Assembly: GCA_020439745.1 (NCBI GenBank)
Contig: JAGQSC010000003.1
Span: 1-64,000 of the forward strand
Direction: 5' to 3'
Length of the DNA: 64,000 nt
From: Acidobacteriota bacterium
GTDB lineage: Bacteria > Acidobacteriota > Holophagae > Acanthopleuribacterales > Acanthopleuribacteraceae
Below are positions 44,420 to 52,764 of this stretch, one piece after another; the first letter of the stretch is position 1, and each line of letters starts with the position of its first letter. Position numbers and translations under genes: made by a program. The notes beneath the pieces were generated by a model, which worked only from the letters and a program-made list of their open reading frames with translations, was not told the DNA's origin and ran no database searches.

Positions 44420-45993
44420 TTCAAGTACCCCAGCGACCTCATCAATTCCAGTTGTTCTTCCGTTAATTCACCAGCGCTCTCAGGCGTCCAGCCCTGCTGC
44501 ATCAGGTAGGCGGAAACCAATTCAAACAAATGATCGCGCTCAATTGCCCTCTCACCTTGCAAGTTGTGTAACTCCTCAGGGTCCGCGGCCAAATCGAACA
44601 AGTACACATCGGTCGCACTGAAATTCTGAAGCTGGATTAACTTTGTTTCCCCTTGCCAAGCCGAAACCAACCGTGGCTGTTCCATGGGGATGTGGGGTCC
44701 AAAGTAGTACGACTCACCAAAAACCACATCCAGGCTGGGGGCAGGCAATACACGCCCCTGCCAGGCGAGAGGCACGTCCCCACCTACGTTGTGAAGGATG
44801 GTGGGAGCCACATCTAGGATACTTGTGACTTGATCATACATACCTGGTTTGATGCCTGGACCGGCGATGGCTAAAGGCACACGCATCACTTCTTCAAACA
44901 GGGTATCCGCGTGCAATAACCCACCGTGTTCCCCAAATTCCTCGCCATGGTCACTGGTCAGGACCACCAGCCAGCCGTCATGAATCAGGTCGGTCACCAA
45001 GGGCGTCAATAAGCTGTCCGCATAGCGTACCTCGCCCTCGTAGAGCGTCTTCAATTTCGTCTTCACGTCGTCCGACAGCGGGCTGCCTTCGTGTTCCAAA
45101 AGCCAGTTCGTCTGCCCTATTCCATCCTCATCTTCCAGGTCGCGGTGGGGTAGATAGGGGCAGTGCACCTCGTAGCTGTGAAGAAACGCGAACACAGGCG
45201 CGGGTTGCAAGGTTTGGATCACATGTTTCAGAGTGGTGATGGACGCGTCCAAAAGCGAAGATTTTCGCGGATCGTTACTGGACAGGTCCGGTTTGATTTC
45301 TGTGTACCAATCGAAACCGCGGTTCAGTCCATAGGTCGCCGCCAGATAGTTACCCTCGTTCACCGACACCGTGTGATACCCCAACTCACGCATCGACTGG
45401 GCTAGCGTTTGCACATCTCCAAGGGCATGTTCCGGTAATCGTACCCCGTGACTGGCAGGGTAGAGACCGGACAACAACGAGGCGTGCGCTGGCAAGGTCC
45501 AGGGCGCAGTGGTCCGAGCCTGGGTCCATATGCCGCCATGTCGGGCAAACAGGTCGTGAAGGCCCGGCATGTTACGTTCGTTGAACATATCAGCACGCAG
45601 GGTATCAATGCTGATGAGCATGACATTCGGTTGTTTGGTCATGCGCGCTGGCACGAGCCCACCAATAAAGGCACCCCCAACATCATTGACCCAAATCTCG
45701 CCTTGTTTTGCTGTCAATTGGACCCACGTGAAGCCAGAGCCAAGCTTAAATTGATTCGGTGCCGTCCCAATGAGGCTCACGGTGATCGATTGCGTTTGTG
45801 TGTTGCCCAACAACAAGAAATAATCCGCCCCTTTGACCACATCTATCTGCAGGGGCGTATCCAAAGGAGTTAACTCACAGGTCGTGTGGTTCACAGAAAC
45901 AGGTATCGCAATACCCGGTTCGACACGCAGGGGAACTGGCTTATCGCCACACGCCACCATCAACAACCCAAACACAGCCAAAGTTCGCCTCAT
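44416..45993 (-). CDS. Sulfatase-fold lipoprotein hydrolase with Thr at the nucleophile site
   Basis: A 525-residue protein with a lipoprotein signal (LLMVAC, Cys15), an N-terminal domain of unknown type (about 20-120) and an alkaline-phosphatase/sulfatase domain (about 120-460). Metal motifs SIDTLRAD and TSDHGEEFGEHG are present. At the place of the formylglycine Cys/Ser of true sulfatases it reads APWTLPAHASLL, so Thr is the expected nucleophile, as in phosphoethanolamine transferases and related enzymes. Sulfatase activity is therefore doubtful. It overlaps both neighbours by four bases. Confidence 0.85.
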   Translation of the reverse strand: MRRTLAVFGLLMVACGDKPVPLRVEPGIAIPVSVNHTTCELTPLDTPLQIDVVKGADYFLLLGNTQTQSITVSLIGTAPNQFKLGSGFTWVQLTAKQGEIWVNDVGGAFIGGLVPARMTKQPNVMLISIDTLRADMFNERNMPGLHDLFARHGGIWTQARTTAPWTLPAHASLLSGLYPASHGVRLPEHALGDVQTLAQSMRELGYHTVSVNEGNYLAATYGLNRGFDWYTEIKPDLSSNDPRKSSLLDASITTLKHVIQTLQPAPVFAFLHSYEVHCPYLPHRDLEDEDGIGQTNWLLEHEGSPLSDDVKTKLKTLYEGEVRYADSLLTPLVTDLIHDGWLVVLTSDHGEEFGEHGGLLHADTLFEEVMRVPLAIAGPGIKPGMYDQVTSILDVAPTILHNVGGDVPLAWQGRVLPAPSLDVVFGESYYFGPHIPMEQPRLVSAWQGETKLIQLQNFSATDVYLFDLAADPEELHNLQGERAIERDHLFELVSAYLMQQGWTPESAGELTEEQLELMRSLGYLK

Positions 45994-46484
45994 GCGAATC
46001 CGTCCGTGATCTGGCGCATGGCCTCGTAGGCCACCACACCTACACTCATCGCCAAATTCAAACTGCGAATGGGTCCGAACATGGGTAGCGTCAAACAGCG
46101 TTCTGCATTGTCTGCTCGCAGTGACTCGGGCAACCCCTTCGTTTCCTTGCCGAACACGAGAAAGTCGCCTTTGCGATATTCTGCGCTGGTGTAGGGTTTA
46201 TCGGTTTTGGTGGTGAACATGAAGACTCTCGCCTCAGGACCAGCAGCGTCTTGAAAGGCCGACCAGTCCGGCATCACGCGCCATTTCAAATAGGGCCAAT
46301 AATCCAAGCCCGCTCTTTTCAAGTAGCGATCATCCAGCGAGTAACCCAAAGGTTCAATGAGTGTTAACGTGGCATCCAGTCCCACACAAAGACGGCCCAC
46401 GGAACCCGTGTTCCCCGGGATTTCCGGTTCATGAAGTACGATGTTCAAAGAGTCGCCATAAGACAATGACCGCATCTGATTCAT
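45990..46484 (-). CDS. trmL: tRNA (cytidine/uridine-34-2'-O)-methyltransferase
   Basis: A 164-residue SPOUT methyltransferase that methylates the wobble ribose of tRNA-Leu. Motifs: LHEPEIPGNTGSVGRLC at the N-terminus, FGKETKGLP in the middle and PMFGPIRSLNLAMSVGVVAYE forming the knot near the C-terminus. Size is typical. First gene of the trmL-sulfatase-AAG set, divergent from the ECF sigma gene. Confidence 0.95.
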   Translation of the reverse strand: MNQMRSLSYGDSLNIVLHEPEIPGNTGSVGRLCVGLDATLTLIEPLGYSLDDRYLKRAGLDYWPYLKWRVMPDWSAFQDAAGPEARVFMFTTKTDKPYTSAEYRKGDFLVFGKETKGLPESLRADNAERCLTLPMFGPIRSLNLAMSVGVVAYEAMRQITDGFA

Positions 46485-46585
46485 AACCGCCGCTTTATAT
46501 CACATCTCACTCATGGTATGTGGCTGCGGATTATGGAATATTCAGACGTGGTGAGTTGTTCCAGTCAACGGTGCGGAGGAACATT

Positions 46586-47182
46586 GTGAAAGAATTTCAG
46601 GATACGGTACTGCCCCTGACCAGTCGCATTTATCGATTCGCCTATCGCTTAGCTCAGAACGAACGGGACGCGGAAGATCTCGTACAAGATACCCTGCTGC
46701 GCGCGTACACAAAATTCTCTCAGTTTCAGCCCGGGACCAGCATCCTGGCCTGGCTTCTAACGATTACGCGAAGTATCTTCATTAACCGCTATCGCAAGCA
46801 ACAGCGCGAAGGTCAACAGGTCAGGTTTGAAGATATGGACATCGACATTGACCGAGTTTCACCGGCAGATTTTGGCAAAACGGACGAAGATCCCGAGACC
46901 TATCTATTCCGCAATGTGATGGACGCAGATCTGCGCGACGCACTGAAACGCCTGCCCTTCCACTACCTGGAAGTCCTCATTCTGGTGGATCTGGAAGACA
47001 TGAGTTATCGAGAAACATCCGAAGTGATGGGAATTCCCACGGGAACGGTTATGAGTCGTCTACACCGCGCGCGAAAATCACTACAGGCAGATTTGTGGGA
47101 GTTGGGTCGCAAACGAGGATTGGTCAAGAACAACATTCGAACCATTGGCGATAAACAAGGGCGGGAGGCCAACCATGGATAA
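46586..47182 (+). CDS. ECF-family RNA polymerase sigma factor
   Basis: A 198-residue sigma-70 family factor with region 2 (YRFAYRLAQNERDAEDLVQD and the ILAWLLTITRSIFINRYRK part) and region 4 (LVDLEDMSYRETSEVMGIPT, then VMSRLHRARK). The start is GTG 46586 with GGAGGA ideally placed; the frame stays open upstream to 46520. It overlaps the putative anti-sigma gene by eight bases, the usual arrangement for an ECF pair. Confidence 0.94.
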   Translation: MKEFQDTVLPLTSRIYRFAYRLAQNERDAEDLVQDTLLRAYTKFSQFQPGTSILAWLLTITRSIFINRYRKQQREGQQVRFEDMDIDIDRVSPADFGKTDEDPETYLFRNVMDADLRDALKRLPFHYLEVLILVDLEDMSYRETSEVMGIPTGTVMSRLHRARKSLQADLWELGRKRGLVKNNIRTIGDKQGREANHG

Positions 47183-47795
47183 GACCTACTGGCACGAACT
47201 GCATCAAGCCTATTTGGATGACGAACTGGGACCTGCGGACCGCAAGGCCTTTGAGCAGTACATGGAAGCCAACCCCGAGATGCAAATGCAACATCGCTGG
47301 GCTGTAGCGTTAAAAAAGCGATTGGCCGCCTATCGGGATTCCGTACCTTTTCCCGATCAGGTCGAATCTCGGATGGCCACCAGATTTTCCCGATCGCAGC
47401 CATGGTTCCGACCTTCCTGGTGGCTGGCGGCTTCCATGTTGGCAGCACTCCTTGTGATGGCTGTATTCCTGCCGAATCGCAATCAACAAATGCCGACCTT
47501 CGAACCCGGCGCGCTGCAAGGCACGCTCGTTTGTTACGGGTGCGAATTGGCGGAACGCGTGGGCCTGCAGAAAGGTGTGATCTGCGCGTCTGGCCATGAG
47601 CTCGCATTGCTCTGCCCCAAAGGCGAACTATGGCGCTTTGCCTCCGACACTCAAGGTGTAAAGCTGCAAACCGACCTGGGCATGTACCAGAAACGCGTGG
47701 AGATTAGCGGGCTCATGCACAAAGGCGAGCACTTGATTCGGGTCCAGTCCATTTCGCCATTGGCAGAAATCGCCAAGGCTGAATTTGGCTTCTAA
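47175..47795 (+). CDS. Putative membrane anti-sigma factor
   Basis: A 206-residue protein with a cytoplasmic helical N-terminus (LHQAYLDDELGPADRKAFEQ) resembling anti-sigma domains, one membrane helix (about 86-106) and a periplasmic part with cysteines in VCYGCE, VICAS and LLCPKG. The usual zinc-binding HxxxCxxC motif is missing from the cytoplasmic domain, while the periplasmic part has a C-x2-C that might bind metal or sense redox. Identity rests on layout and overlap with the sigma gene. RBS GGGAGG precedes ATG 47175. Confidence 0.8.
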   Translation: MDKTYWHELHQAYLDDELGPADRKAFEQYMEANPEMQMQHRWAVALKKRLAAYRDSVPFPDQVESRMATRFSRSQPWFRPSWWLAASMLAALLVMAVFLPNRNQQMPTFEPGALQGTLVCYGCELAERVGLQKGVICASGHELALLCPKGELWRFASDTQGVKLQTDLGMYQKRVEISGLMHKGEHLIRVQSISPLAEIAKAEFGF

Positions 47796-47807
47796 CCCTT
47801 GGTTCAA

Positions 47808-47816
47808 TGCTATAGT
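47808..47816 (+). promoter_or_regulatory. Candidate extended -10 promoter of the GT2 gene, between direct repeats
   Basis: TGCTATAGT is an extended -10 element about 45 bases before the ATG at 47861. It sits between two copies of TTGGTTCA (47799-47806 and 47833-47840), 34 bases apart, that could bind a regulator. Both calls are motif-based. Confidence 0.4.
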
Positions 47817-47860
47817 GTTGCGTTTTTGAACGTTGGTTCAGTTCATTTGAGGACCACTTG

Positions 47861-49345
47861 ATGTCGATATTCATACTGGCTTGCTATTTCGGGATCCTGG
47901 GCATGTTATGCGTGTTTGGATGGCACCGCATCCACATCACTTACCTGTTCAAGAAATACGCCCGCAGCGTGCCTCTCCCCAACGAAAAGTTCGATGAACT
48001 GCCCATGGTCACGGTACAACTTCCGGTCTATAACGAGAAGTTTGTCATCGAACGGCTCATCGATGCGGTGGCGGAGATCGACTATCCCCGGGACCGCATG
48101 TACATTCAGGTGCTTGACGACTCAACCGACGAAACGCGTGAACTGGCGTATCAAAGTGTTCTGCAACATCGAAAACAAGGTTTGAATATCGACTATATCC
48201 ATCGCACCGATCGCGTGGGTTTCAAGGCTGGCGCACTCGAAGCAGGTCTCCAAGAGGCGAAGGGCGACTTCGTCGCGATTTTCGATGCGGATTTCATCCC
48301 CAATCCACACATCCTCAAAGAGTCCATACATTACTTCACCGACCCTGATGTAGGCATGGTTCAAACACGATGGGAGCACCTTAATCGAGAACACAATACG
48401 TTAACTCAGGTTCAAGCCATATTGCTCGATGCGCACTTTATGATTGAGCATGGGGGGCGCTGTTATTCCGATCGCTTCTTCAATTTCAATGGAACAGCCG
48501 GAATCTGGCGCAGGCAAGCCATCGCCGATGCAGGTGGATGGCAACACGACACCCTCACCGAGGACCTGGACTTGAGTTATCGCGCGCAGATGCGAGGCTG
48601 GAGATTCCTGTTTCTGCCCGATCTCACTTGCCCTGCCGAATTGCCCACAGACATGGTGGCATTCAAGAGCCAACAACACCGTTGGGCCAAGGGATCCATC
48701 CAGGTGATGAAGAAACTACTTCCACTTATTTGGCGTAGTCATGCACCGCTCAAGGTCAAGATAGAAGCTACCTTCCACTTAACCGGCAACCTCGCCTATT
48801 TGCTGATGATCATTAACTCCATCTTCTTTGTCATTCCCAGCATGGTGGTACGTCAGGACCTCAATTGGACCCGGGTTCTACTGATAGATGGCCCGTTGTT
48901 TCTGCTGGCGTCCGTGTCATTTGTGCATTTTTATCTGTCATCCCAACACGCTATTTTTCAGTCCATCAAGGGGCGCAAGCGATTCATCCCAGCGCTCATG
49001 GCATTGGGTATAGGCCTCGGTCTCAACAATGCTCGAGCCGTGGTTTCTGCCTTGTTTGGTCGTGAATCTGAGTTTGTGCGCACCCCCAAAACAGGTATGG
49101 GCGCCACCCGGCGGATGGGATCACCGTATTTTTCCAGGCGCGAAGCCTGGGCTTACGCCGAAATCGCCATAGGTGCGATGTACACGGGCGCTATCATTTG
49201 GGCGATCGGTACGGGGACCTGGGCGAGCATTCCCTTCTTAGTGTTGTTCCAGAATGGGTTTCTGTTTGTCGGTTGCAAAACCCTATGGGAACACAACCAA
49301 CAGAGGCGACTCACGCTTCAACCGATCGAAAAAACAGCCGCTTAG
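47861..49345 (+). CDS. Processive family-2 glycosyltransferase (CESA/CslA-like)
   Basis: A 494-residue membrane glycosyltransferase. An N-terminal helix is followed by the GT2 catalytic domain with VTVQLPVYNE, DDSTDET, the DxD motif in IFDADFIPNP, TEDLDLSYR and the QQHRW signature of processive synthases, then four or so C-terminal helices. Such enzymes polymerise and export beta-glycans, for example glucomannan-like chains; the product is unknown here. It follows the ECF sigma/anti-sigma pair. No cellulose-synthase partner genes (bcsB, bcsZ) are adjacent. Confidence 0.92.
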   Translation: MSIFILACYFGILGMLCVFGWHRIHITYLFKKYARSVPLPNEKFDELPMVTVQLPVYNEKFVIERLIDAVAEIDYPRDRMYIQVLDDSTDETRELAYQSVLQHRKQGLNIDYIHRTDRVGFKAGALEAGLQEAKGDFVAIFDADFIPNPHILKESIHYFTDPDVGMVQTRWEHLNREHNTLTQVQAILLDAHFMIEHGGRCYSDRFFNFNGTAGIWRRQAIADAGGWQHDTLTEDLDLSYRAQMRGWRFLFLPDLTCPAELPTDMVAFKSQQHRWAKGSIQVMKKLLPLIWRSHAPLKVKIEATFHLTGNLAYLLMIINSIFFVIPSMVVRQDLNWTRVLLIDGPLFLLASVSFVHFYLSSQHAIFQSIKGRKRFIPALMALGIGLGLNNARAVVSALFGRESEFVRTPKTGMGATRRMGSPYFSRREAWAYAEIAIGAMYTGAIIWAIGTGTWASIPFLVLFQNGFLFVGCKTLWEHNQQRRLTLQPIEKTAA

Positions 49346-49396
49346 CGATTCAGCGAAACCGCGCCAACAAGCGTTGTATGCAATGGTCACTTTCGT

Positions 49397-49806
49397 CTAG
49401 AAATCGTGGATGAAAACAATTTGGACCGGGTTCGCATCACCCGATGGACCCCAAAATGACACATCCATCAACGGATTGGGTGGCATCACAAACACGAGCG
49501 ACTCGTCATTCTATTCATCGATTCCTTGCATGACGATATCCGAGAAAGTCCGTAGCTTCATCTTCCTTGTGCTTTGAATCTTTATGTGGAAATACGGCAA
49601 GTGACGGGGGTAGTAGGTATTAGGCCAATTATCATCATTTGACTTATTTGAATGAATAGAACACGACCAATTTTGTTTGGTCTCGTCAATGCGAAGGCGT
49701 GACCCTTGAAACAGGCTAACGGATAGGGATTATAAATCCACAGGATCCTTCCATCATTTGATAGCGATACTGTAAATTAATATCGCCATTCTCGGTTCAG
49801 TCAGAC
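49397..49806 (-). pseudogene. Remnant of a decayed protein-coding gene
   Basis: The 512 bases between the GT2 gene and aroA have no intact gene, but the minus strand shows protein-like text. From 49729 to the stop at 49397-49399 one frame reads through DDNWPNTYYPRHLPYF, KMKLRTFSDIVMQGIDE, an in-frame TAG (49511-49513), then NDESLVFVMPPNPLMDV and ends in NPVQIVFIHDF. Upstream another frame reads ENGDINLQYRYQMMEGSCG then FIIPIR before a stop, so a frameshift near 49728 is likely. No start or RBS is seen. The family is not recognised. The stretch is more A+T-rich than its neighbours. Confidence 0.55.
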
Positions 49807-49857
49807 CAGCCCCTTTGAGTTCACCAAGCGCTAACTTTCGCAGGACCATCGCCCAAT

Positions 49858-51144
49858 CTACGCACGACCCAATATTTCGGTGAGTTCGTTGTAGAAGGTG
49901 GGATAGGTTTTGTCGACGCAATGGCCATCTTGGATGGTGACACCGCCATCGGCGAGGCCCAGCAGAGCAAAGCACATGGCCATACGGTGATCCTCTTGTG
50001 GATCAAGAACTGCTGGCGTCTTCACGCGTCCGGGCCATACCTTCACCCAGTCAGGTCCCGACTCCATGCGCAAACCAAGTTGGTCAAAGGCCCTTTGCAT
50101 GGTGGCGATGCGGTCGCATTCCTTGATGCGGATATGGCCGATCCCCGTGATGGTGGTGGGCGACGAGGCTCGCGTGGCAATGACCATCAGGGTGGGCGCC
50201 ACGTCAGACATGGTGGTCATGTCCACTTCTACGCCCTTTAGTTGAGATGCCTTCACAGTGATGCCCGTTTCGTGGGCACGCACTTCAGCCCCCATCTGTG
50301 CCAACACGTCAATTAGCCCCATGTCGCCTTGATGGCTGTCGCGATGGACGTTGGTCACGCGCACCGAGGCACTACCCAACATCAGGGGCAGACCAAACCA
50401 GTAGGAGGCGCTGGAGGCATCGCCATCCACGGCGATCTCCTGCGCCATGTAATGCCCGGCGGGAACCTCAAACACGTCAAAAGCATCAGGCACCGTCACC
50501 TGGACGCCGAATCGCGCCATGCAGGCCAGGGTCATCTCGACGTAACTGCGACTGACCAGTTGGGATGAGAGCTCGATGGTCCCACCGCCTACCAGAGGCA
50601 AAGCCATCAACAAACCCGATAAGTATTGGGAGCTGCGGTCACCGCGTAACGCGACTGATCGCGCCTGAATAGGGCCCGCGACGCTGAGGGGTGGATAGCC
50701 CTCTTGTTTGAGATAACTGACCTTGACGCCCAAAACACGCAGCGCATCGACCAAGTCTCCAATGGGTCGCAGTGCCATGCGGTCCGTGCCACCAATGGTG
50801 AATGCTATCGGGAAAGCGGAAAGCACAGGCGTCACAAATCGCATCACGGTACCTGCATTACCCACAAACAAGGGAATGTCGGGCTGTTTCAAAATACCGT
50901 TGCCTACTACCGTCCAAACATCATTAGTCGTTTCTATGGACACGCCGCAAGCGCGCAGGACGCCCGTCATGAGCTCCGTATCTTCACTCAATAGCGGTTG
51001 CCGAAGCGTCGATTGGCCCTTGGCCAGTCCGGCCAACATGAGCCATCGATTGGTGAGACTTTTGGAACCGGGAACCGCAACCACCGCATCCACACCGTGG
51101 CTGGGGTGAACGCGAACCTGGTCGCCTTGCCAGTCAAAGAGCAT
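49858..51144 (-). CDS. aroA: 3-phosphoshikimate 1-carboxyvinyltransferase (EPSP synthase)
   Basis: A 428-residue enzyme of the shikimate pathway, joining shikimate-3-phosphate and phosphoenolpyruvate. Motifs: VPGSKSLTNRWLML near residue 25, LFVGNAGTVMRF near 93, GDRSSQYLSGLL near 168 and RIKECDRIATMQ near 345. Length is typical. Its ATG overlaps the fabF stop by one base (TAATG), so it is translated with the fatty-acid cluster, an uncommon neighbourhood for aroA. Confidence 0.96.
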   Translation of the reverse strand: MLFDWQGDQVRVHPSHGVDAVVAVPGSKSLTNRWLMLAGLAKGQSTLRQPLLSEDTELMTGVLRACGVSIETTNDVWTVVGNGILKQPDIPLFVGNAGTVMRFVTPVLSAFPIAFTIGGTDRMALRPIGDLVDALRVLGVKVSYLKQEGYPPLSVAGPIQARSVALRGDRSSQYLSGLLMALPLVGGGTIELSSQLVSRSYVEMTLACMARFGVQVTVPDAFDVFEVPAGHYMAQEIAVDGDASSASYWFGLPLMLGSASVRVTNVHRDSHQGDMGLIDVLAQMGAEVRAHETGITVKASQLKGVEVDMTTMSDVAPTLMVIATRASSPTTITGIGHIRIKECDRIATMQRAFDQLGLRMESGPDWVKVWPGRVKTPAVLDPQEDHRMAMCFALLGLADGGVTIQDGHCVDKTYPTFYNELTEILGRA

Positions 51145-52376
51145 TAGATCTTGCGCATGATGAGTGCCGCATTGGTCCCGCCAAAGCCAAACGAATTGGA
51201 CATGGCACAGGTGATGGGCACGTCGCGCGTGGCACCTTTCACGGCGTCGAACTGGCAGCGCTCATCCTGGTTCTCCAGGTTGAATGTCTGGTGCACCTTG
51301 CCGGTCTGTAGCGTCTTGGCCAGAACTACTGCTTCAATCCCGCCGGCCGCACCAAGGAGGTGTCCGATCATGGACTTGGTGGAATGCACCATGATTTTGT
51401 CCGTATGACGGCCAAAGACTTCACGAATCGCACCCGCCTCAATGTGGTCACCCGCGGGGGTGGATGTGCCGTGTGCGTTAACCAATTGGACATCTTCAGG
51501 ATTCATGTGTGCGTCGGCCAATGCGGCGCGCATGACGCGAATGGGACCATCGCCGTCTTCCGATGGGGAGGTGATGTGAAATGCATCGCCCGACATCCCA
51601 TAACCCACCAGTTCGGCATAAATGCGGGCTCCGCGGGCCCTGGCGTGTTCATATTCTTCAAGCACCAACAGGCCGCAACCTTCACCCAACACAAAACCGT
51701 CGCGATCCACATCAAAGGGTCGACTGGCGCGTTGTGGTTCATCGTTGCGGGTGGACAGTGCCTTCATGGCAGCAAATCCGGCCACAGCCAGTTCCGTGAC
51801 CACAGCTTCGGTGCCGCCGGCAATCATCATTTCGGCCTCACCCCGTTGGATGACGCGGAAGGCGTCGCCAATGGCGTGGGAACCCGTAGCACAGGCCGTA
51901 GCTGGTGCCGAGTTGGGACCCTTCAATTGATGGTCGATGGACACATGGCCCGATGCGAGGTTGATGATGAGTGACGGGATAAAGAAGGGCGTAATCCGCC
52001 GAGGTCCTTTTTCCAAGAGGATTTTGTGTTGTTCGGCAATGGTCGGTAAACCACCGATGCCCGAACCGATGATGACACCGAAGCGATTGGGGTCTTCCTG
52101 ACTCATATCGATGCCGCTATCTGCCATCGCCTCGCGGGAAGCGATCACTGCATACTGAATAAACGTGTCCATTTTGCGCATTTCCTTGCGATTGAAATGT
52201 GCATCGAAGTCCAGGTCCTTCACTTCGCCCGCGATCTGACAGGCATAGTCGGTTACATCGAATTTGGTGATGCGATCAATGCCTGATCGCCCTTCGAGTA
52301 ATGCATCAAACGTGTCATTGACGTTGTTGCCCAGAGGACTCAAGCCGCCTAACCCAGTGATAACCACCCTTCTCAT
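51144..52376 (-). CDS. fabF: 3-oxoacyl-[acyl-carrier-protein] synthase II
   Basis: A 410-residue condensing enzyme that elongates acyl-ACP with malonyl-ACP. The catalytic triad is visible: Cys in TACATGSHAIG, His in VNAHGTSTPAGD and His in STKSMIGHLLGAAGG. The start at 52376 has AGGAGTG upstream and gives the family N-terminus MRRVVITGLGGLSP. It follows acpP, with a strong terminator-like hairpin between them. Confidence 0.97.
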   Translation of the reverse strand: MRRVVITGLGGLSPLGNNVNDTFDALLEGRSGIDRITKFDVTDYACQIAGEVKDLDFDAHFNRKEMRKMDTFIQYAVIASREAMADSGIDMSQEDPNRFGVIIGSGIGGLPTIAEQHKILLEKGPRRITPFFIPSLIINLASGHVSIDHQLKGPNSAPATACATGSHAIGDAFRVIQRGEAEMMIAGGTEAVVTELAVAGFAAMKALSTRNDEPQRASRPFDVDRDGFVLGEGCGLLVLEEYEHARARGARIYAELVGYGMSGDAFHITSPSEDGDGPIRVMRAALADAHMNPEDVQLVNAHGTSTPAGDHIEAGAIREVFGRHTDKIMVHSTKSMIGHLLGAAGGIEAVVLAKTLQTGKVHQTFNLENQDERCQFDAVKGATRDVPITCAMSNSFGFGGTNAALIMRKI

Positions 52377-52401
52377 GCAGACACTCCTACAGTCGATATA
52401 C

Positions 52402-52444
52402 AAAAGGCCGGAAAAGCCGTTTGAGCGGCGTTTCTCGGCCTTTT
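52402..52444 (-). terminator. Terminator-like hairpin between acpP and fabF
   Basis: AAAAGGCCG (52402-52410) pairs with CGGCCTTTT (52436-52444), nine bases, with an inner stem GCCG/CGGC (52416-52419, 52426-52429). On the minus strand the hairpin ends in TTTT. It lies 23 bases past the acpP stop, so it could partly terminate transcription and make acpP more abundant than fabF-aroA. It is nearly symmetric and could act in either direction. Confidence 0.7.
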
Positions 52445-52467
52445 CTTATTGCGCGTTGGCGCGTTGA

Positions 52468-52701
52468 TTATGTGTTGGACTCAATGTACTTGACGGCATC
52501 GCCTACCGTCTGCATTTTGTCAACTTCGTCATCTGGGATCTCAATTGAGAATTTTTCTTCCAGACGCATCATCAGTTCGACAACGTCCAGTGAATCAGCT
52601 CCCAGATCGTCAACGATCATGGACTCCATGCTGATCTGGCCTTCATCAACTTCCAGTTCTTCAGCAATCAACGCCTTCACTTGGTCAAAAATATCGGACA
52701 T
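52468..52701 (-). CDS. acpP: Acyl carrier protein
   Basis: A 77-residue acidic protein, the carrier of growing acyl chains in fatty-acid synthesis. Ser37 in GADSLDVVE is the 4'-phosphopantetheine attachment site. Length and sequence are close to typical AcpP. A good RBS (AGGAGGGAATCCCCC region) precedes it. It lies 63 bases after fabG. Confidence 0.97.
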   Translation of the reverse strand: MSDIFDQVKALIAEELEVDEGQISMESMIVDDLGADSLDVVELMMRLEEKFSIEIPDDEVDKMQTVGDAVKYIESNT

Positions 52702-52764
52702 GGGGGATTCCCTCCTTGTTTTGTTGCATTCTATGGAACGTAAAAAAAGCTTGTCAAGCCGACC

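Noticed and set aside
49511-49513. Programmed readthrough or recoding at the in-frame TAG
   Set aside because: There is also a frameshift upstream and no start or RBS, so gene decay is the simpler reading.
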